In this document: positions 1-5,655 of the stretch, piece after piece
How positions within the stretch are numbered: position 1 is the stretch's first letter
Layout of the letters: the number at the start of each line of letters is the position of its first letter
Assembly: GCA_042862465.1 (NCBI GenBank)
Contig: JASTVH010000022.1
Location: 1 to 12,566, forward strand
Direction: 5' to 3'
Origin: JASTVH01 sp042862465
Lineage (GTDB): Bacteria; Pseudomonadota; Gammaproteobacteria; Pseudomonadales; Oleiphilaceae
DNA length: 12,566 nt
Translations under genes and position numbers: made by a program
The notes under the pieces: generated by a model
The model's database searches: none
Seen by the model: the letters and a program-made list of their open reading frames with translations, nothing else
Told to the model about the DNA's origin: nothing

Positions 1-114
1 AAACTCAACAACGGTACTCTTGCTCATGGCGGTGTATCTCTCGTTGATTGACTTGTTTGGCGACAACAAATCAACCAGATACGCCGCTTCTTTTCAAAGC
101 CTCAAACACCAGAT

Positions 115-306
115 TTGGTTATACCTCATGCCAAGCACAGCCAGACAGAAGCCCGTTACCACGCCCTAGGTGAAACTGATGATGCAAGATTGCTGCATAT
201 CACTTTTACCTTGAGACAAGGCGGTACACTGATTCGAGTGATTTCCGCTCGTGACATGCACCGCAAAGAGAGGGCCATTTATGAGCAAGCTGAAAAAGAC
301 ACCTGA
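115..306 (+). pseudogene. BrnT-family toxin, 5'-incomplete remnant
   Basis: The 63-residue product matches from memory the C-terminal two thirds of BrnT, the ribonuclease toxin of type II toxin-antitoxin pairs: HSQTEARYHALGETDD, then LLHITFTLR, then the diagnostic LIRVISARDMHRKERAIYE tail. BrnT proteins are usually about 90 residues and start with a W-D-x-x-K...KHG segment, which is absent here. The frame is closed by a TGA at 49-51, and the only start after it is the TTG at 115. Other frames of bases 30-115 show only faint BrnT-like scraps (for example DNK followed by SFQSLKH), so an old frameshift or deletion is possible. The 3' end overlaps the antitoxin start by 26 bases, the normal BrnT/antitoxin arrangement. 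The gene faces against the array, which is common for toxin-antitoxin cassettes with their own promoter. The toxin is probably inactive; a genuine short variant cannot be excluded. Confidence 0.6.
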
Positions 307-556
307 TTTCAAAAGCGAAGCGGAAGAAAGAGAATTCTGGGAAAGCCATGACTCTGCCGACTATTTGGACTGGAGCCAGGCCCAGCGTGCCTCTTTTCCC
401 AAATTGAAGCCCTCTACCAAAACAATATCGTTGCGTTTACCCGAGGCTTTGCTTGATCGCATCAAAATCGAAGCAAACAAACGCGATATGCCCTATCAAT
501 CACTCATCAAAGTCTGGCTTGCGGACGACGTCAACGAAAGCCGCCGGACTGATTGA
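281..556 (+). CDS. CopG-type antitoxin (partner of BrnT)
   Basis: The 91-residue protein has an acidic N-terminal half with EEREFWESHDSADYLDW (residues about 17-33), which in this family contacts the toxin. A ribbon-helix-helix DNA-binding segment follows: KTISLRLPEALLDRIKIEA and then DMPYQSLIKVWLADD. This is the layout of the CopG/BrnA-type antitoxins that neutralise BrnT and repress their own operon. I chose the ATG at 281 over the in-frame ATG at 251 because it follows an AAGAGAGG ribosome-binding sequence and gives the usual MSKLKK start. It overlaps the toxin remnant by 26 bases, suggesting translational coupling. The stop lies six bases before attC1, so the pair fills a cassette in reverse orientation. 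With the toxin damaged, this may now be an orphan antitoxin. Confidence 0.85.
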   Translation: MSKLKKTPDFKSEAEEREFWESHDSADYLDWSQAQRASFPKLKPSTKTISLRLPEALLDRIKIEANKRDMPYQSLIKVWLADDVNESRRTD

Positions 557-561
557 GGTGC

Positions 562-616
562 TAACGCTAAGCGAAGCGGCGGCCCGTCAGGGGCGTCCGC
601 CTTACGCGACTTGTTA
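562..616 (-). other. attC: attC1 integron recombination site
   Basis: This 55-bp imperfect palindrome is the shortest of the array. On the minus strand it runs from TAACAAGTCGCG to TTAGCGTTA, with inner arms GGCGG and CCGCC. Its first TAA is the stop codon of the 86-residue gene to its right, so it belongs to that cassette. Confidence 0.85.
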
Positions 617-874
617 AGAGTTCGGTCCTGCACCAAAGCCATTCTTTGCTCTGGGGTCTGCGAGCAAGAGCTCTAGAAGGTAGTCCAGTGATCGCGCTCT
701 TTCACTGAACGTACGCGCGAACTCCTTTACCCCTCTTTCAAAGTAGTAAACTTCGAATTGGCCATTGATCAGCTGAATGGTGTACATCCCATCTTCCGGC
801 GGCCTTCCCAAAGTAAAAATAGACCGATCAATTTGATGCTCTCTCAACGCTCGGTTGAATTCTCCATCTTCCAT
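614..874 (-). CDS. Orphan cassette protein, 86 aa (immunity-protein-like)
   Basis: I do not recognise a named family. The sequence has a mixed N-terminus, then YTIQLINGQFEVYYFERGVKEFARTF (about residues 31-56), then a leucine-rich helix SLDYLLELLL and a Gly-rich tail. The strand pair with E-V-Y-Y-x-E-R-G resembles small immunity-type proteins of toxin systems, which is only a weak impression. No signal peptide or membrane segment is visible. Translation probably starts at the ATG at 872-874, ten bases into the cassette, with AAGAGAG formed partly by the preceding attC end as ribosome-binding site. The stop TAA is the first TAA of attC1. Cassette boundaries and orientation are those of a normal single-gene cassette. 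Confidence 0.75.
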   Translation of the reverse strand: MEDGEFNRALREHQIDRSIFTLGRPPEDGMYTIQLINGQFEVYYFERGVKEFARTFSERARSLDYLLELLLADPRAKNGFGAGPNS

Positions 875-883
875 AGACTCTCT

Positions 884-967
884 TAACGCTCCGCTAAACG
901 GCGAGCGTTAGCGAGTCCGGTGGAGGCCACGCTTTTTGTGGCCGGAACGTATTTGAGCGACTTGTTA
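884..967 (-). other. attC: attC2 integron recombination site
   Basis: This 84-bp site runs on the minus strand from TAACAAGTCGCTCAA to GGAGCGTTA. An inner hairpin GGCCAC...GTGGCC makes it one of the longer sites. It terminates the IS-interrupted membrane-protein cassette; that gene's TAA stop is the first TAA of this site. Confidence 0.85.
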
Positions 968-1083
968 AGTTTTTTCTGCATGGCCCTGACCTTGCCAAAA
1001 ACGAATAGCCAAACTCGCAACACCTAAAATAATGCCTGACAGACCGCTTAGTGCAACAAAGACCACCAAGGGATAGAAAACCC
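965..1083 (-). pseudogene. 3' part of an IS66-interrupted small membrane protein gene
   Basis: On the minus strand bases 1083-965 encode VFYPLVVFVALSG... and end in AIRFWQGQGHAEKT followed by TAA inside attC2. This is one hydrophobic transmembrane helix with a short charged tail. It is the C-terminal 36 residues of the gene whose 5' part lies at 3514-3756. Removing the IS and one copy of its 8-bp duplication joins VF to YP in frame and restores a 117-residue protein. No start codon of its own is evident, so this piece is unlikely to be translated separately. Confidence 0.85.
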
Positions 1084-1108
1084 GTAAGCGCCCGGCCATC
1101 ACACCTTG
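1084..1108 (+). repeat. IS66 left terminal inverted repeat
   Basis: The 25-bp left end pairs with the right end at 3489-3513, differing at three positions. It starts with GTAA, typical of IS66 tips. It overlaps the last codons of tnpC, whose stop is at 1099-1101. Confidence 0.93.
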
Positions 1109-2661
1109 TCAGTGACAGCTGGCTTCCAGTTGTGCGGTAGCAATTCGCCGATGGCGTTGTTCTTCTGCGTCGGCAGACGCGCCAGCACATCCTTCAGGTA
1201 GGCATACGGGTCGTGGCCGTTGAGCTTGGCAGACTGGATGAGCGTCATTACAGCAGCAGCTCGCTGACCACTGCGCAATGAGCCGGCGAACAACCAGTTG
1301 GAACGGCCCAGCGCCCAGGGTCGGATCTGGTTTTCCACCCAGTTGTTGTCGATCGGCACCGCGCCATCCTCCAGGTAGCGCGTCAGCGCTGTCCAGCGTT
1401 TCAGGCTGTAGTCCAGAGCCTTGGCTGTACCCGAACCATCCGGCACTTTCTGGCGCTGGGCAACCATCCATTGATGCAAGGCATCGGCAATGGGGCGGGC
1501 CTGCTTTTCCCGTAGCTGCCGACGTTGATCCGGAGGTTGGTCTTTGGCTTCCCGCTCGATGTCATAGAGTTTGCCGATGTATTCCAGCGCCTGTTTGGTC
1601 AGGGAGCTCTTGTTGGCGGCGTGTAGGTCGAAGAACTTGCGCCGGGCATGGGCCATGCATCCGATTTCCGTGATGCCGTTGCCAAAGCCCGCCTTGTAAC
1701 CCGCGTAGTCGTCGCACACCAGCTGACCTTGCCAGTCACCCAGGAAGGCGCGGGCATGCTCGCCGGCCCGGCTGGGCGCGAAGTGGTAGACCACCGCCTT
1801 GAGGTCCGAGAACACCGTGGTGCTGTAGGCCCAGACATAGGCCCGGTGGGTTTTCTTCTTGCCTGGCGCCAGCATCTTCACCGGTGTTTCATCAGCATGC
1901 AGAACCCGTTTCTGGAGCATGGCGTCCCGCAGGGCCTCGACCAAGGGCTGCAACTGCACGCCGCAGGTACCGACCCATTCCGCCAGGGTGGAGCGTGGGA
2001 TTTCCAGGCCGGCACGACCAAAGATCCGTTCCTGCCGGTAGAGCGGCAGGTGATCGGCGTACTTGGCAACCAACACTTGGGCGAGCAGGCCGGTGGTGGG
2101 GAGCCCCTTGTCGATGACGTGAGCCGGCACCGGGGCCTGGATCAGGGTCTCGCAGTCTTCGCAGGCCCACTTACCTCGGATGTGGCGTTCCACGGTGAAC
2201 TCGCCCGGCGTGTAATCCAGTTTCTCGCTGATGTCCTCACCAATGCGCTTGAGCTGGCAGCCACAACGGCACTGGGTCTGGTCCGGTTCGTGATGGATCA
2301 GGGTGCGCGGTAGCTCCGGCGGAAGCGGGCTGCGCTTGGGCTGCTGTCGGGGCTTCTTGGTGGCGGGTTCCCGTTGGGCTTGAGCCAGTTCGGCCTCGAT
2401 GGCGGCGATGTCGCTGTCGATCAGCTCATCGAGCAGCCGCCCCTGCACGGCATCAAGCTGCTCGCTACGTCGTGCGAAGCGGTGGCGCTTGAGCAGGGCC
2501 AGCTCGTGGGTGAGCTTCTCGTTCAGGGTCTTGTTGTAGTGCAACTCCCGCTCACGCTGCTTGAGCGCTTGCTCTCGGGATGCCAGCGAGTCCATCAACT
2601 CCGTTGCCAGGGCACGGAGTTGGTCGGCAGAGAGCTGATTGAGATCGGGGCACTGTGTCAT
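1099..2661 (-). CDS. tnpC: IS66 transposase TnpC (DDE)
   Basis: This 520-residue protein is the catalytic transposase. The N-terminal region contains a helical segment (about 10-60) and a basic, proline-rich stretch (about 100-120). A zinc-finger-like block follows with C131, C133, C135, C167 and C170 (TQCRCGCQ...WACEDC). The catalytic core shows HADETPVKM (D257), VCDDYAGYK (D317 or D318) and IDNNWVENQIRPWALGRSNWLF (E443), the expected DDE triad. The C-terminal tail ALRSAKLNGHDP-like region (ending HDPYAYLKDVLARLP) is the conserved IS66 C-domain. The length is normal for the family and no frameshift is seen. The start codon ATG at 2659-2661 is 75 bases downstream of the tnpB stop. Confidence 0.97.
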   Translation of the reverse strand: MTQCPDLNQLSADQLRALATELMDSLASREQALKQRERELHYNKTLNEKLTHELALLKRHRFARRSEQLDAVQGRLLDELIDSDIAAIEAELAQAQREPATKKPRQQPKRSPLPPELPRTLIHHEPDQTQCRCGCQLKRIGEDISEKLDYTPGEFTVERHIRGKWACEDCETLIQAPVPAHVIDKGLPTTGLLAQVLVAKYADHLPLYRQERIFGRAGLEIPRSTLAEWVGTCGVQLQPLVEALRDAMLQKRVLHADETPVKMLAPGKKKTHRAYVWAYSTTVFSDLKAVVYHFAPSRAGEHARAFLGDWQGQLVCDDYAGYKAGFGNGITEIGCMAHARRKFFDLHAANKSSLTKQALEYIGKLYDIEREAKDQPPDQRRQLREKQARPIADALHQWMVAQRQKVPDGSGTAKALDYSLKRWTALTRYLEDGAVPIDNNWVENQIRPWALGRSNWLFAGSLRSGQRAAAVMTLIQSAKLNGHDPYAYLKDVLARLPTQKNNAIGELLPHNWKPAVTDKV

Positions 2662-2736
2662 GGCAGGCAGTATGCCAAGTCCGTGCCCCGTGGGCGATCC
2701 ACTGTTCGGGGTATGGTGTTGCGCAGTGGGCTGTGG

Positions 2737-3072
2737 TTACAGCACCGAGATGACGCCGTCGGCGCCCAATCGCTGCCAGGGCAGCCCCTGGACCAGAGCC
2801 TGAAGCTGCTCCTCGGTCAGCCGCAACCGGTCTCCCCGCCAGGTTTCGCCCCAGTGGAACTTGCCGCGGTTCAGCCGGCGGGCACAGAGCCAGATACCCA
2901 GGCCATCGTGAATCAACACCTTCATGCGGTTGCCACGGCGGTTGGCAAACAGGTAAGCACAATGCGGGCGCGCCGCACCGAACACTTCGACCACCCGCGC
3001 CAGGGCCTTGTCCGGCCCCGCCCGCATATCCAGCGGTTCGGTGGCCAACCAGATCGCGTCGATGCGGATCAT
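2737..3072 (-). CDS. tnpB: IS66 accessory protein TnpB
   Basis: The 111-residue protein shows the family signature: MIRIDAIWLATEPLDMRAGPDKALARVV at the N-terminus, then CAYLFANRRGNRMKVLIHDG, then LCARRLNRGKFHW. TnpB is the conserved accessory protein of IS66 elements; it is required together with TnpA for full transposition in studied members, but its biochemical role is unclear. I start it at the ATG at 3070-3072 and not at the upstream in-frame ATG at 3124-3126. This start overlaps the tnpA stop as ATGA, so the two are probably translationally coupled, and it reproduces the usual N-terminus. Confidence 0.96.
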   Translation of the reverse strand: MIRIDAIWLATEPLDMRAGPDKALARVVEVFGAARPHCAYLFANRRGNRMKVLIHDGLGIWLCARRLNRGKFHWGETWRGDRLRLTEEQLQALVQGLPWQRLGADGVISVL

Positions 3073-3431
3073 GCCAGCAGCTCCCGCAGCAACGCGGCGC
3101 ACTGGTGGGCCTGCTCGGCGGGCCACTCCACAATCACCGCGCCGCCGGCGCGGGGGATCTCGATGCGGATCGTTTGGGGCTTTGGCTCACGCTTGCCCTC
3201 AAGAGCTACGGCCGGCAGGTTCAGCGGAACAAAGGCAGGCGTCTTGTTGGAGCCGGTACGCCTCGACTCACTGATCCAGCGCCGGACCATATTGGCGTTG
3301 AGGCCATTGTCGAGAGCAATGCGGGAAACGGAAGCCCCTGGTTGTTGGCAGGCGGCAACGATCCGGGCCTTAAAGTCCTTTGAGAACTGACGACGTCGCT
3401 TGGGCGACTGAGTTACGCTTAATGTGCTCAT
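3069..3431 (-). CDS. tnpA: IS66 accessory protein TnpA (helix-turn-helix)
   Basis: The 120-residue protein begins with a basic segment KRRRQFSKDFKARIVAACQQPG and a helix-turn-helix ASVSRIALDNGLNANMVRRWISE (about residues 34-56), as in IS3/IS66 orfA-type DNA-binding proteins. A C-terminal strand-rich half follows with IRIEIPRAGGAVIVEWP. It presumably recognises the terminal repeats. It is the first gene of the tnpA-tnpB-tnpC operon and ends in an ATGA overlap with tnpB. No ribosome-binding sequence is visible before the ATG at 3429-3431. Instead, an inverted repeat sits directly upstream (see 3436-3463), which could limit translation. Confidence 0.95.
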   Translation of the reverse strand: MSTLSVTQSPKRRRQFSKDFKARIVAACQQPGASVSRIALDNGLNANMVRRWISESRRTGSNKTPAFVPLNLPAVALEGKREPKPQTIRIEIPRAGGAVIVEWPAEQAHQCAALLRELLA

Positions 3432-3435
3432 GATA

Positions 3436-3463
3436 AGTGTCCACTAAAGAATAAGTGGACACT
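3436..3463. promoter_or_regulatory. 10-bp inverted repeat immediately upstream of tnpA
   Basis: AGTGTCCACT (3436-3445) and AGTGGACACT (3454-3463) are perfect complements separated by eight bases; flanking GAT/ATC can extend the stem past a bulged A. It ends five bases before the tnpA start. A second small hairpin, CTGGC-GAA-GCCAG, lies at 3467-3479. It could be an operator or an RNA hairpin that hides the tnpA start from read-through transcripts; both are inferences. Confidence 0.5.
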
Positions 3464-3488
3464 ATCCTGGCGAAGCCAGTGGCTCGCT

Positions 3489-3513
3489 CAAGATGGGATG
3501 GCCGGACGCTTAC
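3489..3513 (-). repeat. IS66 right terminal inverted repeat
   Basis: This is the inverted partner of 1084-1108. Read on the minus strand it starts GTAAGCGTCCGGCCATC. The duplicated target GAAAACCC follows directly at 3514-3521. Confidence 0.93.
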
Positions 3514-3756
3514 GAAAACCCAAGGGCCAAGATCCTTGCTCTTTAAATGAACGTAGCCTAGGAAAAAACGAGCGGCCAAAAATAATAGCTCAGTAGCTAG
3601 CACTCCAATGAATAAGAATGTGCCGCTATTTGGAGAAGCCCAGGCGTCCCAACTTTCCTTGGCTTCAGGAAGGCTCGTTATTTTGAGGGCAAGAAGCACT
3701 GCGCCACTCAGAACAAGAGCCAAACCGATTCCTTTTTGTACAAGTGCTCGATTCAT
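3514..3756 (-). pseudogene. 5' part of an IS66-interrupted small membrane protein gene
   Basis: The first 81 residues (from MNRALVQKGIGLALV to LGPWVF) contain two strongly hydrophobic helices at about 9-25 and 46-66, ending where the IS is inserted. Beyond 3514 the frame would run into IS sequence as a spurious tail of about 48 residues. Joined to 965-1083 it gives a 117-residue three-helix membrane protein of unknown function. I prefer the ATG at 3754-3756. The in-frame ATG at 3777 lies inside the attC3 recombination site itself and so is unlikely to be the cassette's own start. No good ribosome-binding sequence precedes either start. Confidence 0.8.
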
Positions 3757-3768
3757 AATTCGTAAACT

Positions 3769-3838
3769 TAACGCCATGCGCAGCGGCCGGGTTGGCGCGC
3801 GCAGCGTGACAATCCGGTCCGACTGACGCTACTTGTTA
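3769..3838 (-). other. attC: attC3 integron recombination site
   Basis: This 70-bp site is a member of the commonest class here. On the minus strand it reads TAACAAGTAGCGTCAGTCGG at one end and GCTGCGCATGGCGTTA at the other, with inner arms CGGAC/CCGG. It closes the gene-less cassette U1. Confidence 0.9.
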
Positions 3839-4148
3839 GAAGCCGTTCACCCCTTTGGTTGGCAGGCGAAAATCCCCTATTCGCATGCCGGCTCCAGAGA
3901 ACCCCGCACGAGGTATCGATCCGGCACCGATACAAACCACCAAACTACCAGCCACTTCTGAATTTGCGGCGAACAGCCCTACAACCTGGGCACACTGCCG
4001 ACGACCCGAAAAAACCAAAACCTGGCTGCCAGATTCGACAGCGATGTTACTGGCCTTGGCCATTACACGGAGTATAAAACTCCCGCTTCCCATTACCGCC
4101 AAGGCCCATGCACCGAACCACCAGAAAATCACCGAGGCCTTGGCCTTC
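3839..4148 (-). repeat. Gene-less cassette body U1 (type B, 310 bp)
   Basis: This is one of eleven related bodies. The minus strand enters with GGCCAAGGCC (4136-4145 on +, as GGCCTTGGCC), then GGCCTTGGC (4097-4106), then GGCCAAGGCC (4052-4061), giving two alternative pairings. GGAGT...ACTCC nests inside the second. A run of six T follows (plus 4009-4014), then the invariant core near 3920-3940. A 98-codon minus-strand frame (3836-4132) happens to be open and ends at the attC TAA, but it is not kept in the other copies, so I do not call a gene. Confidence 0.85.
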
Positions 4149-4241
4149 TAACGCCGATGTTCAGCGGCCGGTTTGGAGTGCAACGGAAAACCGGTCCGGT
4201 GGAGGCCCGTCAGGGCCGGAACGTACTGCAACTACTTGTTA
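4149..4241 (-). other. attC: attC4 integron recombination site
   Basis: This 93-bp member of the longer class has an extra arm GGCCCGTCAGGGCC (4205-4218). It overlaps the last three codons and the TAG stop of the membrane-protein gene to its right. Confidence 0.88.
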
Positions 4242-4636
4242 GGAGACAGGACCGAATACCCCAAGTAAGCGGCTATAGCCAAAAAGAAAATAGCCCCACC
4301 TACCACGGTGATTTCTATTGTTCCTACCGTAGACTCCAACCCAGGCTGGTAGAACTCGACAATAGCTAAATGAGGTATGGCCAAGGCGCTTGCAATGACC
4401 AAACCTATTGAGGCCGCCAAGAGCATTGCGGAACCTATTTTTTTATGCCAAATAGAGACCATTCCAAAAATGATGTAGCAAAGCGGCAGTACCATAACGA
4501 CAATGCGACTGAACCAAATAGGCGTCCCTGATGGATATTGAACAACAGTCAGCGACAAATCCGGAAACGGCCAGGCAGGTACAAGCAATGCAATTCCAAG
4601 CCCTGCAAATAGAGCCCCTCTGATCTTCGAATTCAT
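4232..4636 (-). CDS. Four-helix small membrane protein (unknown function)
   Basis: The 134-residue protein has no recognised family. Four hydrophobic segments are clear: about 8-24 (LFAGLGIALLVPAWPF), 41-62 (IVVMVLPLCYIIFGMVSIW), 67-89 (IGSAMLLAASIGLVIASALAI) and 105-130 (VGTIEITVVGGAIFFLAIAAYLGYSVL). It is presumably an inner-membrane protein. I chose the ATG at 4634-4636, which follows an AGGAG five bases upstream; the TTG one codon earlier would be too close to it. The AGGAG abuts the attC5 core, so the recombination site supplies the leader. The gene ends with a TAG inside attC4, making its final Asn-Lys codons part of the recombination site. It is a single-gene cassette in normal orientation. 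Confidence 0.8.
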   Translation of the reverse strand: MNSKIRGALFAGLGIALLVPAWPFPDLSLTVVQYPSGTPIWFSRIVVMVLPLCYIIFGMVSIWHKKIGSAMLLAASIGLVIASALAIPHLAIVEFYQPGLESTVGTIEITVVGGAIFFLAIAAYLGYSVLSPNK

Positions 4637-4645
4637 CAATACTCC

Positions 4646-4715
4646 TAACGCCGTGCGCAGCGGCCGGTTTGTGGAGCGCAGCGGAACAAACCGGTCCGAC
4701 TGACGCAGATGGTTA
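4646..4715 (-). other. attC: attC5 integron recombination site
   Basis: This 70-bp site has arms like attC3 but an altered outer end (minus strand TAACCATCTGCGTCAG). It belongs to the NTF2-like gene cassette, whose stop lies 26 bases away. Confidence 0.88.
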
Positions 4716-4740
4716 TGTGGTAAACCCCAAGGCTTCGGCC

Positions 4741-5130
4741 CTAGCTGCCAACATGATCGACTGTGGCATATGCCTGAGCCTTATCGCCCAGAACCGATAA
4801 TAGATACGATTCCGACCAGGAAATCACCGGATTATCGGCTTGATCTAATAGCGACCAATCTACCGAAGCAATTGCGGATTCAGACCCAAGCCACTTGACG
4901 TCTAAATTTGAATACTGACATTTGCGACAGCCCTTTGCCTTGTATTCATCCAAATACTTTTGAAAATGTTGGCTCACTTCGGGCAGCGAGTGAAATATCT
5001 TGCTCTCGCCGAGTTCGCCTTTGACCATATATGGAACAGTGAATTTGCCTGCGACCCGGTCACCATCATAGGTTGCAAATGCATCCACGAAATCATCGAA
5101 ATATTCTTTGATTTTCTTTTCTTTATCCAC
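4741..5130 (-). CDS. NTF2-like (SnoaL-type) small protein
   Basis: The 129-residue protein looks like a member of the NTF2-like superfamily. It has an N-terminal helix with IKEYFDDFVDAFATYDGDRVAGKFTVPYMVKG (about 7-38), a second helix EVSQHFQKYLDEYKAKGC, and then strands YSNLDVKWLGSESAIASVDWSLLD and WSESYLLSVLGDKAQAYATVDHV. This resembles proteins with a SnoaL/DUF4440-like fold, which are enzymes or ligand-binding domains; the substrate cannot be told from sequence. There is no signal peptide. The start is a GTG at 5128-5130 preceded by AAGGG at seven bases, and no closer ATG exists near the N-terminus. It is the only gene of its cassette, between attC6 and attC5. Confidence 0.72.
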   Translation of the reverse strand: MDKEKKIKEYFDDFVDAFATYDGDRVAGKFTVPYMVKGELGESKIFHSLPEVSQHFQKYLDEYKAKGCRKCQYSNLDVKWLGSESAIASVDWSLLDQADNPVISWSESYLLSVLGDKAQAYATVDHVGS

Positions 5131-5168
5131 ACCGATTCCCTTCTGATACTTTGATCAACGCACCCACA

Positions 5169-5234
5169 TAACGCTTGCATAACGGGCCGGTTTGGAGCGG
5201 CAGCGGAAAACCGGTCCCGTTGATGCGTTGGTTA
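5169..5234 (-). other. attC: attC6 integron recombination site
   Basis: This 66-bp site belongs to the second class: minus strand TAACCAACGCATCAACGGG at one end and CCCGTTATGCAAGCGTTA at the other. The second TAAC at 5180-5183 is the inner arm, not the end. It closes cassette U2. Confidence 0.88.
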
Positions 5235-5543
5235 GAAGCCGGTTCACCCGTTGGTTTCCGGTCCGCCCCGCAACCCGCATGCGTACTCCAAAGAAGCCCC
5301 GCACGGGCTCTCGGTCCGGCACCGATACAAACCACCAAACTACCCGGCCATTTCTGAATTTGCGACGAACAGCCCCACAACTTTTGGCACGCTGCTGATA
5401 ACCAGAAGGAAACCAAAATGGGCTTCCAGATTAGGCGACGAGGTTGCGGGCGTTGGCCAGCACAGAAGCAGAAAACACCACCCATCTTTCCGCCAAGGCC
5501 ATTGGCACCCAACCACCTCAAAATGAACGGAGGCCTTGGCTTT
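5235..5543 (-). repeat. Gene-less cassette body U2 (type C, 309 bp)
   Basis: This body has the same block order as U1. The entry motif is at 5532-5540 and GGCCTTGGC at 5491-5500, but the third motif is GGCGTTGGCC (5449-5458), giving one mismatch in the stem. Its hairpin GGAAGCC-CATTTT-GGTTTCC (minus strand) keeps seven pairs with one G-T although the primary sequence differs from type A. The core and the exit GGGTGAACCGGCTTC are conserved. Open frames here run through the attC into the next unit, a sign of chance. Confidence 0.85.
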
Positions 5544-5642
5544 TAACGCCAATGTTAAGCGGCCGGCTTGCCGGAGCAACCGCGTAGGCAAGGCGGTCCG
5601 GTGGAGGCCCGTAGGGCCGGAACGAACTTGAACGACTTGTTA
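5544..5642 (-). other. attC: attC7 integron recombination site
   Basis: This is the longest site, 99 bp, with the extra arm GGCCCGTAGGGCC (5606-5618) and GGCCGGCTTGCCGG near the other end. It closes the mrr cassette, whose TAA stop is 14 bases to its right. Confidence 0.88.
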
Positions 5643-5655
5643 TAGGTGGTTTCGG

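Larger units (their letters stand above)
1084..3513 (-). mobile_element. IS66-family insertion sequence, complete (2430 bp)
   Basis: The element carries the three-gene set typical of full IS66 members (tnpA, tnpB, tnpC), all on the minus strand. Its ends are inverted repeats of about 25 bp with three mismatches: 1084-1108 begins GTAAGCGCCCGGCCATC and the reverse complement of 3489-3513 begins GTAAGCGTCCGGCCATC, with the GTAA terminus typical of the family. It is flanked by perfect 8-bp direct repeats, GAAAACCC at 1076-1083 and 3514-3521, the duplication size known for IS66. It sits inside a cassette gene, not at an attC site. All three transposase genes appear intact, so the copy may be active and recent. 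Confidence 0.97.

Noticed and set aside
1..114. Possible end of another gene or an attC at the left edge
   Set aside because: Short frames exist (for example one with VLLLMAVYLSLIDLFG), but there is no convincing gene, attC or promoter in these bases.
1648..3390. Long plus-strand frames opposite the transposase genes
   Set aside because: They are shadows of tnpC, tnpB and tnpA in GC-rich sequence, with no start signals or known motifs.
3370..3513. C-terminal tail of the membrane-protein frame reading into the IS
   Set aside because: It is IS66 end sequence read in the wrong frame; the true continuation is at 965-1075.
3920..3960. Possible sigma-70 promoter in the conserved core of the bodies (minus strand TTTGTATCGG region)
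   Set aside because: No -35/-10 pair with acceptable spacing could be found consistently in the copies; transcript start mapping would be needed.
3836..4132. 98-codon minus-strand frame in U1 ending at the attC TAA
   Set aside because: It looks cassette-like, but sister copies shift frame by single-base changes and the same body in U6 does not keep it as a recognised gene. Kept only as part of the repeat.
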